From: Methanomassiliicoccales archaeon
GTDB taxonomy: Archaea > Thermoplasmatota > Thermoplasmata > Methanomassiliicoccales > UBA472
Reading direction: 5' to 3'
Length of the DNA stretch: 36,715 bases
NCBI GenBank assembly: GCA_016926075.1
Contig: JAFGPG010000042.1
Coordinates: forward strand, 1 to 36,715
Part shown: positions 26,680 to 34,703 of the stretch, in pieces
Numbering within the stretch: the first letter of the stretch is position 1
Layout of the letters: every line of letters starts with the position of its first letter
Translations under genes and position numbers: made by a program
Notes under the pieces: model-generated
Seen by the model: only the letters and a program-made list of their open reading frames with translations
What the model was told of the DNA's origin: nothing
Databases searched by the model: none

Positions 26680-27125
26680 TCCCCTCCCCCCAATTGCTTG
26701 ACCATGATGTCCGCGTCCGAACCGTCCTCGTAGTATCCTTGGCAACGGGCCAGCACCCGGTAGCCACGGGAAAGGTACAGGTTGACGGCATCCTGGTTCT
26801 CCGGCCGCACGCAGAGCATGACCGCCCCGGCCCCGCGCTCCGCCACCTCCCTCTCCATAAAACTCACCAGGCATCCTCCGATCCCTTGACGCCGTCGTTG
26901 TGGGGACACGGCCAAGGACAGCAGCTCCGCCATCCGGTGGTCCTGGTACATATGCATCATGGCGTAGGCCACGAGGCCACCGTCATCGACCACCATGGTG
27001 TGGACCGCACCATCCGCCATCATCTCCCTCATGAAGTCCTCCGTCCACCTCCAAGGGCCGAAGCAGACCCTCTCCAGGTCCATGATGGCCGGGAGGTCCT
27101 CGACGCGCGCCCGCCGCATCCGCAT
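26676..27125 (-). CDS. RimI-like GNAT N-acetyltransferase
   Basis: MRMRRARVEDLPAIMDLERVCFGPWRWTEDFM...LLSLAVSPQRRRQGIGGCLVSFMEREVAERGAGAVMLCVRPENQDAVNLYLSRGYRVLARCQGYYEDGSDADIMVKQL. Confidence 0.92.
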   Translation of the reverse strand: MRMRRARVEDLPAIMDLERVCFGPWRWTEDFMREMMADGAVHTMVVDDGGLVAYAMMHMYQDHRMAELLSLAVSPQRRRQGIGGCLVSFMEREVAERGAGAVMLCVRPENQDAVNLYLSRGYRVLARCQGYYEDGSDADIMVKQLGGGE

Positions 27126-27180
27126 GTGCTTGCATGCCCCCTCGCAGTTATATCGATTTTCAGCCCGAAGGACCGAAATC

Positions 27181-28521
27181 ATGGAATACGAAGAAATAGT
27201 TCTTCACAGGCCAGGTGCGAACATGACGTCCTTTTCCAGCATCCGCTCGCTGCTATCCGCCCCCTGCCCAGGGGGAGAGGTGGCATTGAGAGGCTGGGTG
27301 TACCGCACCAGGAGCAGCGGCAGGATCGTCTTTGCGGTGCTCCGCGACTCCACCGGGATCATTCAGGTCACCATCAAGAAGGGCAATCTGCCCGATGACC
27401 AGTTCGAAGCGGCCGCCGCCGCCTCCATCGAATCGTCCGTGGAGGTGATGGGCACCATGCATCAGGACGAGCGCGCCCCGGGGGGCTACGAGGTGCGCGT
27501 CTCTTCCCTGAGGGTCATCGGCACCGCCCTGCCCTTCCCCATCACCGAGTACCAGAGCGAGGAGCTCTTGTTGGACAATCGCCACCTGTGGATCAGGTCC
27601 CGGGAGCAGACCGCGGTGATGAAGGTCAAGGCCACGCTCCTGGCCGGTGCCAGGGAATGGCTGGAGGAGAACGAATTCGTGGAGGTCACCCCTCCCATCT
27701 TCACCCAGAACGCCTGCGAGGGAGGGGTCACCCTCTTCAAGCTGAGATACTTCGACCGGGACGCCTTCCTCAGCCAGAGCGCCCAGATGTACCTGGAGTC
27801 CCTCATATTCTCCCTGGAGAGGGTCTATTCCATCACCCCCTCCTTCCGGGCCGAGAAGTCCCGCACCTCCAGACACCTGACCGAGTACTGGCATATGGAG
27901 CTGGAGGAGGCCTGGGTGGACAACGAGGGCAACATGCGCATCCAGGAGGAGCTGGTCTCTGCCATGGTGGCCAAGGTCCTGCGGGAGCGCCGGGAGGAGC
28001 TCGAGCTTCTCGATCGGGACCCAAGGGCCCTCGAGGCCGTCCGACCGCCCTTCAAGAGGGTGCCATATTCCAAGATCATCGACCTTCTCCGGGAGAAGGG
28101 CTTCGACATCGACTTCGGTTCGGACCTGGGAGCGGCGGAGGAGAGAGCCATAACCGAGGACGAGCGGACCCCCGTGTTCGTCACCGACTTCCCCAAGGAA
28201 TGCAAGGCCTTCTACATGAAGGAGAACGAGGAGGACGCTCGCACCTACAAGTGCGCGGACCTCCTGGCCCCGCACGGTTTCGGAGAGGTCATCGGCGGCA
28301 GCGAGAGGGAGACCGACCTAGGGAAGATGCTGCGGAGGATGGAGGAGCTGGGGATCCCCCAGGAACCGTACCGCTGGTACCTGGACCTGCGCCGTTTCGG
28401 CTCCGTGCCGCACTCCGGCTTCGGTCTGGGGGTGGAGCGCATCGTGAAATGGGTGTGCGGCCTGGACCACATCCGGGACGCCATCCCCTACCCGCGCACC
28501 GTGGCCCGGGTCTATCCCTGA
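27181..28521 (+). CDS. asnS: Asparaginyl-tRNA synthetase
   Basis: OB-fold N-terminus (VALRGWVYRTRSSGRIVFAVLRDSTGIIQVTIKKG) and class II motifs: QSAQMYLESLIFSLERVYSITPSFRAEKSRTSRHLTEYWHMELEEAW; GFGLGVERIVKWVCGLDHIRDAIPYPRT. Alternative start at 27223. Confidence 0.92.
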   Translation: MEYEEIVLHRPGANMTSFSSIRSLLSAPCPGGEVALRGWVYRTRSSGRIVFAVLRDSTGIIQVTIKKGNLPDDQFEAAAAASIESSVEVMGTMHQDERAPGGYEVRVSSLRVIGTALPFPITEYQSEELLLDNRHLWIRSREQTAVMKVKATLLAGAREWLEENEFVEVTPPIFTQNACEGGVTLFKLRYFDRDAFLSQSAQMYLESLIFSLERVYSITPSFRAEKSRTSRHLTEYWHMELEEAWVDNEGNMRIQEELVSAMVAKVLRERREELELLDRDPRALEAVRPPFKRVPYSKIIDLLREKGFDIDFGSDLGAAEERAITEDERTPVFVTDFPKECKAFYMKENEEDARTYKCADLLAPHGFGEVIGGSERETDLGKMLRRMEELGIPQEPYRWYLDLRRFGSVPHSGFGLGVERIVKWVCGLDHIRDAIPYPRTVARVYP

Positions 28522-29567
28522 AGGCGCCTGGCCACCTGGCAGTACAACCGATACGCGCTCTCCAATTGTTGCACCTCCACGTACTCGTCCTTGGCGTGCG
28601 CCTGATCGGGGCTGCCCGGCCCGCACACGCTCACGCTCGGATTGACCGTGGAGTACACCGCGGCCTCGGTGGCGTAGGGCACCGCGAACAGCTCCCCGGC
28701 GCCCGCGGCCAGCAGCTCCCGGATCAACGCGGTGTCCGGGGAGGTCTCGAAGGCCGGCAGCTCGTACTGCATGATCAGGTCGTAGGTCTCCCCCTCCAGG
28801 GTGCGCACGATGCGATCGCGCACCTCCCGCGCCGTGAGGGGAAAGGGGAAGCGGGCGTTCAGCTGCGCATCGCAGCGGTCCGGGACGACGTTGTTGCGAC
28901 TACCTCCCCGGATGGTGGAGACCACCAGGGTCAGCTCCTCCGTGGGCCCCTCGGGCACTTTCAGCAGGGGCGACAGACGGCCCAGCAGTCTCGCCATGCG
29001 CATGATGGCGTTGTCCCCGTTCCAGGGCATGCTGGCATGGGCGGCGACCCCCCGCGCGGTGAGCGTCAGCCTGGAGATGCCCTTCTCCTTGCAGGCCACC
29101 CCGAGATCTGTCGGTTCGCCTACAAGTATCCCGCTGGCCGACCGCACCTCCGGCCTCAGGGAAAGGAACTCGGCCCCGGTCATCAGCTCCTCCTCGTCGG
29201 TGGTGAAGAGCAGGTGGAAGGGCACGCCCTCCTCCTTGAGGGTGCGGGCCGCGGTCAGCATGGCCGCCGCCCCTCCCTTCATGTCCGCTGCCCCCAGCCC
29301 GTAGATGCGCCCCGCCCTCACCTCCCCGTCCTCGTGGGACCAGTCCTCGCCGGCGGGAACGGTGTCCAGATGGGCGGAGAAGGCTATCCCGCGCTCACCG
29401 TGCGAGGCCATCAGGGCCGGACTGTCCGGGGCTCCCCCGGCCACGATCTCCAGCCCCATCTCCTCCAGCTTGGAACGCACCAGCTGGAAGAGGGCGCGCT
29501 TGCCCTCGATGGTGTCGCTGCGGACCTGCAGCATCTCCAAGAGGGTACGCACCAGCTCCTTCGTCAA
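28512..29567 (-). CDS. M20 family metallopeptidase (ArgE/DapE/ACY1-like)
   Basis: IAFSAHLDTVPAGEDWSHEDGEVRAGRIYGLGAADMKGGAAAMLTAARTL...LLFTTDEEELM. Confidence 0.93.
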   Translation of the reverse strand: MTKELVRTLLEMLQVRSDTIEGKRALFQLVRSKLEEMGLEIVAGGAPDSPALMASHGERGIAFSAHLDTVPAGEDWSHEDGEVRAGRIYGLGAADMKGGAAAMLTAARTLKEEGVPFHLLFTTDEEELMTGAEFLSLRPEVRSASGILVGEPTDLGVACKEKGISRLTLTARGVAAHASMPWNGDNAIMRMARLLGRLSPLLKVPEGPTEELTLVVSTIRGGSRNNVVPDRCDAQLNARFPFPLTAREVRDRIVRTLEGETYDLIMQYELPAFETSPDTALIRELLAAGAGELFAVPYATEAAVYSTVNPSVSVCGPGSPDQAHAKDEYVEVQQLESAYRLYCQVARRLQG

Positions 29568-29571
29568 GCGA

Positions 29572-30687
29572 TCACTTCCGATAGAAGGGCGTTTCCACCA
29601 CCCGGGCCGGGACGGCCTCCCCGCGTATGGATATGGCCAGCTGTGTGCCGATGGCCGACAGGGGCCGGGGCACGTAGCCCAGGGCGATCCCCCGGCGCAG
29701 GCAGGGGGACATGTTCCCGCTGGTGACCTTTCCCACCTTCCTTCCGCGGTACAGGACCTCGTACCCGTGCCGCGGGACGCCCTTCCCCGTCAGCTCCATC
29801 CCCACCAGCACGTCATACTTGCGCTCCCCCTGCAGAACGAGCGCCTCCCGTCCCACGAACTGATGGTCCATCTTGACCACCCAGGGAGGACCGGTCTGCA
29901 GGGAGGTCTGGCTCCCGTCGAAGTCCGTTCCCGACAGGAGGTACCCCATCTCCAGGCGCAGTGTGTCCCGGGCCCCCAGCCCGACGGGCCTGAGCCGCTG
30001 GTCTTTCAGCAGGGCCTTCCACAGCCAAGGGGCGTCTCGGTCCTCCACAAGCACCTCGAAGCCGTCCTCCCCTGTATAACCGGTGCGGGCGATGTAGCAG
30101 CCCACCCCCTCCCCCTCCGAGGGCAGCAGGTCCGATAGGAACGGGGAGGGAGGGCCGGAAAGGAAGGTAAAGGATCCCTGGAAGCGCTTCAAGGTGGAGA
30201 GGTCCAGGGGGGTAAGGGCCTGAAGCACATCGCGGGCTGCGGGACCCTGCACCGCCAGGCATGCCAAGCGCGTGGAAAGGTCCACCACCTCCAACCCCCC
30301 GGTCCTTTCCCTGACCCAATCCCGCACCCGGGACACGTTGGAGGCGTTGGGTACCATGAGGTACTGTCCCTCCGACAGGTGATAGGTGATGACGTCATCG
30401 ATGATCTGCCCCTCCTCGCTCAACAGGTGACCGTACACCGCCTTGCCCACCTGGGCCTTGGAGATGGGATTGGTGAGCAGACCGTCCAACCGCTCCGCCG
30501 CCCCCCTGCCTCGTATGAGCAGGTCCCCCATGTGGGAGACGTCGAACACACCGCCCTGGCGGCGCACCTGGATATGCTCCTCGATGATGCCAGAGTACTG
30601 GATGGGCATCTCCCAGCCCACGAACTCCACCATCCTAGCCCCCAGGGCCAGGTGCTCTCGGTACAGAGGTGTCCTCTTCATCTCCAT
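29572..30687 (-). CDS. gcvT: Glycine cleavage system T protein (aminomethyltransferase)
   Basis: KRTPLYREHLALGARMVEFVGWEMPIQYSGIIEEHIQVRRQGGVFDVSHMGDLLIRG; GYTGEDGFEVLVEDRDAPWLWKALL; ARDTLRLEMGYLLSGTD. ATG at 30687 or 30681; track start 30714. Confidence 0.93.
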   Translation of the reverse strand: MEMKRTPLYREHLALGARMVEFVGWEMPIQYSGIIEEHIQVRRQGGVFDVSHMGDLLIRGRGAAERLDGLLTNPISKAQVGKAVYGHLLSEEGQIIDDVITYHLSEGQYLMVPNASNVSRVRDWVRERTGGLEVVDLSTRLACLAVQGPAARDVLQALTPLDLSTLKRFQGSFTFLSGPPSPFLSDLLPSEGEGVGCYIARTGYTGEDGFEVLVEDRDAPWLWKALLKDQRLRPVGLGARDTLRLEMGYLLSGTDFDGSQTSLQTGPPWVVKMDHQFVGREALVLQGERKYDVLVGMELTGKGVPRHGYEVLYRGRKVGKVTSGNMSPCLRRGIALGYVPRPLSAIGTQLAISIRGEAVPARVVETPFYRK

Positions 30688-30724
30688 GGCCCTACAATCG
30701 CGGTAAGTTATCAAAACCTTTCCG

Positions 30725-31882
30725 TCAGGACCTGCCCAGGCTCTCCTCCAGGCGGGCCCGGACCACCTTGGCCGGCACGTCGGGCAGAGAGATGTAGGTG
30801 GTACGCCCCCCGGTCTCCTCGTTGGCCACCCGTGTTCCGACCAGGCCCTGGTTGGAAAGGTCCTGCAGATAGGACCAGAACATGGTGTGCCCCCGGGGCC
30901 TCTCCCCGTGCTCCTCCGCCGCCAGCCGGTAGGCCGCCTCCGCCTCCGGGGTGCGCACGTAGGCCTGGTCCCTTATGCTGCGGGCCACCGCCAGGAGCAC
31001 CAGCTTGTGCTGCTTGTCCAGGTCCTCGATCTTGGACTCGGTGACCACCGAGTAGGTGAGCGCCTTGGCCCCCCGCACGTGCTCCGGGGCCAGATGCTCG
31101 GCGCCCTCCTCCTCGGCCAGCATGCCGGCTCGGTCCAGCAGCTCGATGGCGAAACGGGCGTCCCCGAACTCGGAGGCGATGTCCGCCATGAGGTCCAGGG
31201 CATCCTGCCTCACCGCACCGGGGAAGAAGGCCAGCTCCGTCCTGTCCCTCAATATGTCCGCCAGTTCCCGCGCGCCATACCTGTCGAACCTTATGACGTT
31301 GGAGCGGCGGAAGGTGGAACGGGAGGCCGGGTCCATGAGGTCCAGTACGTTCTTCTGGGAGACCATGACCACGGACAGGGAGGGCCGGCCGCCCACCACC
31401 TCCTCGTCGAAGCGCGTGAGTTGATAGACCAGGTCCCCCGCGCCCTTGGACAGGAGCACGTCGGCCTCGTCCAGCACCACCAACAGATGCATCCTCCTCT
31501 TCTCCAGGTGCTTGCGGATGGAGCGAAGCATCTCCTCGGTGGAGAAGCCCCGGTCGGGGAAGTTCTCGTCGAAGTGCATGACGATGCGCCGCAGCACCGC
31601 CACCTCCGTGGAGCGCTGGCGGCAGTTGACGATGATGTAGTCCATGGCCCTTCCCCGCTCCTGGGCCGCCCTCATCAGGTCCAGGCAGAAGCGCTTGGAG
31701 GTGGCGGTCTTCCCGGTGCCCACGCTGCCAATGAGGAAGGCCGTCTGGGACATACCGCCCTCCAGCACGGGACGGAAGAGCATGTCCAGACTCTCCAACT
31801 GCTCCTCGCGATGACAGAGCCTCTCCGGCACGTAGTCGAAAGAGAGCTTGGACTGGTCCTTGAACAGACGTGGGTTGCGCAT
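30725..31882 (-). CDS. cdc6: Orc1/Cdc6 family replication initiator
   Basis: LIGSVGTGKTATSKRF (Walker A); LLVVLDEADVLLSKGAGDLVYQLTR (Walker B); C-terminal winged helix. Confidence 0.92.
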   Translation of the reverse strand: MRNPRLFKDQSKLSFDYVPERLCHREEQLESLDMLFRPVLEGGMSQTAFLIGSVGTGKTATSKRFCLDLMRAAQERGRAMDYIIVNCRQRSTEVAVLRRIVMHFDENFPDRGFSTEEMLRSIRKHLEKRRMHLLVVLDEADVLLSKGAGDLVYQLTRFDEEVVGGRPSLSVVMVSQKNVLDLMDPASRSTFRRSNVIRFDRYGARELADILRDRTELAFFPGAVRQDALDLMADIASEFGDARFAIELLDRAGMLAEEEGAEHLAPEHVRGAKALTYSVVTESKIEDLDKQHKLVLLAVARSIRDQAYVRTPEAEAAYRLAAEEHGERPRGHTMFWSYLQDLSNQGLVGTRVANEETGGRTTYISLPDVPAKVVRARLEESLGRS

Positions 31883-31914
31883 GGTCTATACCATCCCCCT
31901 CCTCCCGGACATGC

Positions 31915-31934
31915 CACGGTCCTCCTCGACCGTG
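31915..31934. repeat. Perfect inverted repeat in the cdc6 leader
   Basis: CACGGTC-CTCCTC-GACCGTG: 7-bp arms and a 6-nt spacer, ~33 bp upstream of the cdc6 start codon. Confidence 0.7.
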
Positions 31935-32040
31935 CGGACCGCGGGTCGGTCATCGTACCCTGACCTCATCGTGACGGAAGAACAGGGACGCATCATAAAT
32001 TGATTGCTGCGGATCGAGGGACGCGGAGGTCCTTCGGCGG

Positions 32041-32067
32041 AAAAATGATGAAAAATGTAAAAAATGG
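32041..32067 (-). terminator. Oligo(T) archaeal-type terminator after the ribosomal stalk operon
   Basis: On the minus strand: CCATTTTTTACATTTTTCATCATTTTTCC, three T5-T6 runs downstream of the P1 stop at 32121. Confidence 0.65.
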
Positions 32068-32120
32068 TTTAAAGGACCTGAGAAGGCTCGGTAACTGGGA
32101 ACCGGCCCTTTCTGGCCCCT

Positions 32121-32429
32121 TCAGCCGAACAGAGCGGAGAGACCGGCGGCGGCCTCTTCCTCGGAAACAGCTTCCTCTTCCTTGGGCTCTTCCTTGGCCG
32201 GAGCGGCAGCCGCCGCGGCGGCGGGGGCCGGAGCGGCAGCGGGCGCGGCGGCGACCATCGCCGAGGCGATGGCCTCATCGATGTTGACGCCTTCCAGGGA
32301 AGCGGTCAGGGCCTTTATCCTGGCGGCGTCCGGCTCGACACCGGCGCTCTTCAGAATGGCGGCCACCGCGTCCTCGGACACCTGCTTTCCAGCGGCGTGA
32401 AGGACCAAAGCGCTGTATACGTATTCCAT
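32121..32429 (-). CDS. rpl12: 50S ribosomal protein P1 (L12)
   Basis: [54 protein letters not shown]... and tail [14 protein letters not shown]. Confidence 0.97.
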   Translation of the reverse strand: MEYVYSALVLHAAGKQVSEDAVAAILKSAGVEPDAARIKALTASLEGVNIDEAIASAMVAAAPAAAPAPAAAAAAAPAKEEPKEEEAVSEEEAAAGLSALFG

Positions 32430-32441
32430 TTCCTTACCTCC

Positions 32442-33434
32442 TCAATCGAACAGGGAGCTCAGACCAGCGGCGGCTTCCTCCTCGCTGACCGGCTCCTCCT
32501 CATCTTTCTTCGCCTCTTCGGCCTTGGGCTCGCTCACAGGTTCGGCCGCGGGTGCCGCGACCGTCCTGTTCCTTATCCTCTCGTCCTCCAGACCGATGAC
32601 CGAGGCCAAGGCCATCATGTGCGCGTCCGCCTTTGCCAGAAGGGAACCGACGTTGTCCTTGGTGGGGAACGCGCCGGCCACGCTCAAGGCCAGCGCTTGG
32701 CGGTAGGCCTTGGACAGCAAGGGCATGACGGTCTGGGGCGTGACATATGCTATGGACAGGCTCAGCCCCAGGGCGTTCCTGGCGGCCTGACCCATGAGGT
32801 TTGTGTAGTGGTCGACCGGCACGTCAAGGACGTCCTTGCCGTAGAGAACGCCGTCCTCGAAGGCGGCGCGCAGGTCCATGCCCACGATCATGGGGAGGAT
32901 CTCCAATTTGACCAGCACCTTGGCCACCTCATCGGGGACGGGCTCGCCCTGGGGGACGAGAACCTTGTCCTTCTTGATGATGATCTTCCCGGAATCTATG
33001 GCCGCGGGGATGCCGGCCTTCTGCAGCTCGCCGATGATGGGGCCAGGCTTGAACGGTGTGTCCCCGGCCTTGACCGCTATGTCCATCGGTGCGATGTCCC
33101 CGGCCTTGGCCGGGGCAGGGGTCTTGGTGGACTCCATCTGCCTGAACAGCTTGAACGGGTTTATGTCCGTGGTGACGATCGCGCACTGTCCGTCCACGAG
33201 AGGCCTCAACTTCTCCAGCCCCGGCCTCTGCTTGGCCGCCTCCGTGATGGCCAGGTCCATGAGGGTGTTCCTGGTCATGCTGACATTGGCCTTGCCGCGC
33301 AGCCCGGCACGCATGGATATCATCTGGGCGGCCGGTATGCCGTGCAGGTCTACGATGCCCACGGCATGGCTGTGGACCATCAGGTCCACCAGCTCCTGCA
33401 CCTTCTCCATCTTCCATTTCGCTACATGTGCCAT
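32442..33434 (-). CDS. rplP0: 50S ribosomal protein L10 (acidic P0)
   Basis: VAKWKMEKVQELVDLMVHSHAVGIVDLHGIPAAQMISMRAGLRGKANVSMTRNTLM...; tail [14 protein letters not shown]. Confidence 0.96.
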   Translation of the reverse strand: MAHVAKWKMEKVQELVDLMVHSHAVGIVDLHGIPAAQMISMRAGLRGKANVSMTRNTLMDLAITEAAKQRPGLEKLRPLVDGQCAIVTTDINPFKLFRQMESTKTPAPAKAGDIAPMDIAVKAGDTPFKPGPIIGELQKAGIPAAIDSGKIIIKKDKVLVPQGEPVPDEVAKVLVKLEILPMIVGMDLRAAFEDGVLYGKDVLDVPVDHYTNLMGQAARNALGLSLSIAYVTPQTVMPLLSKAYRQALALSVAGAFPTKDNVGSLLAKADAHMMALASVIGLEDERIRNRTVAAPAAEPVSEPKAEEAKKDEEEPVSEEEAAAGLSSLFD

Positions 33435-33447
33435 GTCCTGAGCCTCC

Positions 33448-34086
33448 TCACATCACCTTCTCGGAGGGTCCCATGGTGGTCTTCACATAGGCGGAACGGA
33501 TGTTCATAGTGCCCTTCTCGAGCTTCATCCCCAATCTCTTGACGATCAGCTCGATGTTCTCGGCTATGTCCTCCGGCTTCATGTCCGCGGTCCCGACGGC
33601 GGTATGGAAGGTCATCTTGTCCCGGCTCCTGATGGACACCGACTTGCGCAGGTTGTCGATCATGGGCTTGGGGTCCGCTCCCGGGGGGATGGGCTTGGGC
33701 ATCTTACCGCGGGGGCCGAGCACGATACCCAACCGCTTGCCGATGGTGGGCATCAAAGGGGCCTCCGCGATGAAGTACTCGAACTCGTTGGCCATCTTCT
33801 TGGCCTGCTTCTTGTCGTCAGCGATGGTGCTCAGCTCCTCCACGGACACCACCCTGTCGGCGACGTCCTTGGCCTTGAGCAGCATCTCGCCGCTGCAGAT
33901 GACGCAGACCCTGATGGGCTTACCCCTACCGTGAGGGAGAACGATGTCCTCCTGTATCCTGTTCTTGGGTATGGACAGGTCCACATCCTTCAGGTTGATG
34001 GACAGGTCGACCGTCTGCTTAAAATTGCGCTTCGGAGAATGCTCCAAGGCTTTCTTAACGGCCGTGATCGTTGCTTTGTCTGCCAA
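33448..34086 (-). CDS. rpl1: 50S ribosomal protein L1 (TTG start)
   Basis: KNRIQEDIVLPHGRGKPIRVCVICSGEM... LGPRGKMPKPIPPGADPKPMIDNLRKSVSIRSRDKMTFHTAVGT. Start TTG at 34086 with AGGAGGG upstream. Confidence 0.96.
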   Translation of the reverse strand: MADKATITAVKKALEHSPKRNFKQTVDLSINLKDVDLSIPKNRIQEDIVLPHGRGKPIRVCVICSGEMLLKAKDVADRVVSVEELSTIADDKKQAKKMANEFEYFIAEAPLMPTIGKRLGIVLGPRGKMPKPIPPGADPKPMIDNLRKSVSIRSRDKMTFHTAVGTADMKPEDIAENIELIVKRLGMKLEKGTMNIRSAYVKTTMGPSEKVM

Positions 34087-34097
34087 TTCTATCCCTC

Positions 34098-34134
34098 CTG
34101 TAGTTCCAACGAGCCAATGATGGCTCTCCTACAG
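34098..34134 (-). promoter_or_regulatory. Candidate ribosomal protein L1 autoregulatory hairpin in the L1-L10-P1 mRNA leader
   Basis: Minus-strand RNA: CUGUAG-GA-GAGCCA-UCAU-UGGCUC-GUUGGAA-CUACAG. Two perfect 6-bp helices around an asymmetric internal loop, directly followed by the SD GGAGGG. Confidence 0.7.
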
Positions 34135-34162
34135 TTTGGTGAGACCCCCTAATCACCCTACC

Positions 34163-34172
34163 TCTTATAAAG
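34163..34172 (-). promoter_or_regulatory. TATA-box-like element for the L1-L10-P1 unit
   Basis: Minus strand CTTTATAAGA; a start ~25 nt downstream falls just before the hairpin at 34134. Confidence 0.6.
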
Positions 34173-34219
34173 CTATCGTATGGGCGAAGGGAAGGGAGAG
34201 GCCTACTCTGGGAGGGCCC

Positions 34220-34699
34220 TCAGTCCTTGAGCTGCTCGTCCCAGTTGCCTGCCCTGATCTCCGACTGCATGGCCTTGGCCTCCCGACCTTCCACGGTGAT
34301 GCCGCAGGAGGAGCAGGTGCCGAGCACCTCCAGTACCCTGGCCTTCAGGTCGGCCCCGGTGAGGGAGTCCTGCTTCATATGGGCCACCTTGATCGCCTGT
34401 TCCAAAGTGACGTTGCCGGCCATCCCGGCCTTGGCCGCTCCCACGCCCTTCTCGATCCCCAGCTCCTTGAAGAGCAGGGCGGAGGTGGGGGGAGTGCCGA
34501 CCTTGATATCGAAGGTCTTGGTCTTCTGGTCGATGATGACCTTGACCGGGACCTTCATGCCCACGAATCCCTTGGTCTTCTCATTGATCGCGCCTACGAC
34601 CTGAACGACGTTGATGCCCGTCGGGCCCAAAGCGGGTCCCAGCGGCGGGCCGGGGGTGGCCTTGCCACCGTCCACTAGCACTTCGATAGTCTCTGTCAT
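34220..34699 (-). CDS. rpl11: 50S ribosomal protein L11
   Basis: MTETIEVLVDGGKATPGPPLGPALGPTGINVVQVVGAINEKTKGFVGMKVPVKVIID. Confidence 0.97.
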   Translation of the reverse strand: MTETIEVLVDGGKATPGPPLGPALGPTGINVVQVVGAINEKTKGFVGMKVPVKVIIDQKTKTFDIKVGTPPTSALLFKELGIEKGVGAAKAGMAGNVTLEQAIKVAHMKQDSLTGADLKARVLEVLGTCSSCGITVEGREAKAMQSEIRAGNWDEQLKD

Positions 34700-34703
34700 C
34701 GTA

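Noticed and set aside
27588-29726. 712-aa + strand ORF overlapping asnS and the M20 peptidase
   Set aside because: Spans one gene in the wrong frame and another in antisense; composition is typical of GC-driven spurious ORFs.
31883-32120. Possible replication origin beside cdc6
   Set aside because: No convincing ORB-like motif could be read; the AT-rich part is better explained as an oligo(T) terminator. Needs skew or marker-frequency data.
32121-32500. Similar sequence at the 3' ends of the P1 and L10 genes ([13 protein letters not shown])
   Set aside because: Known shared C-terminal tail of archaeal stalk proteins, not a novel repeat.
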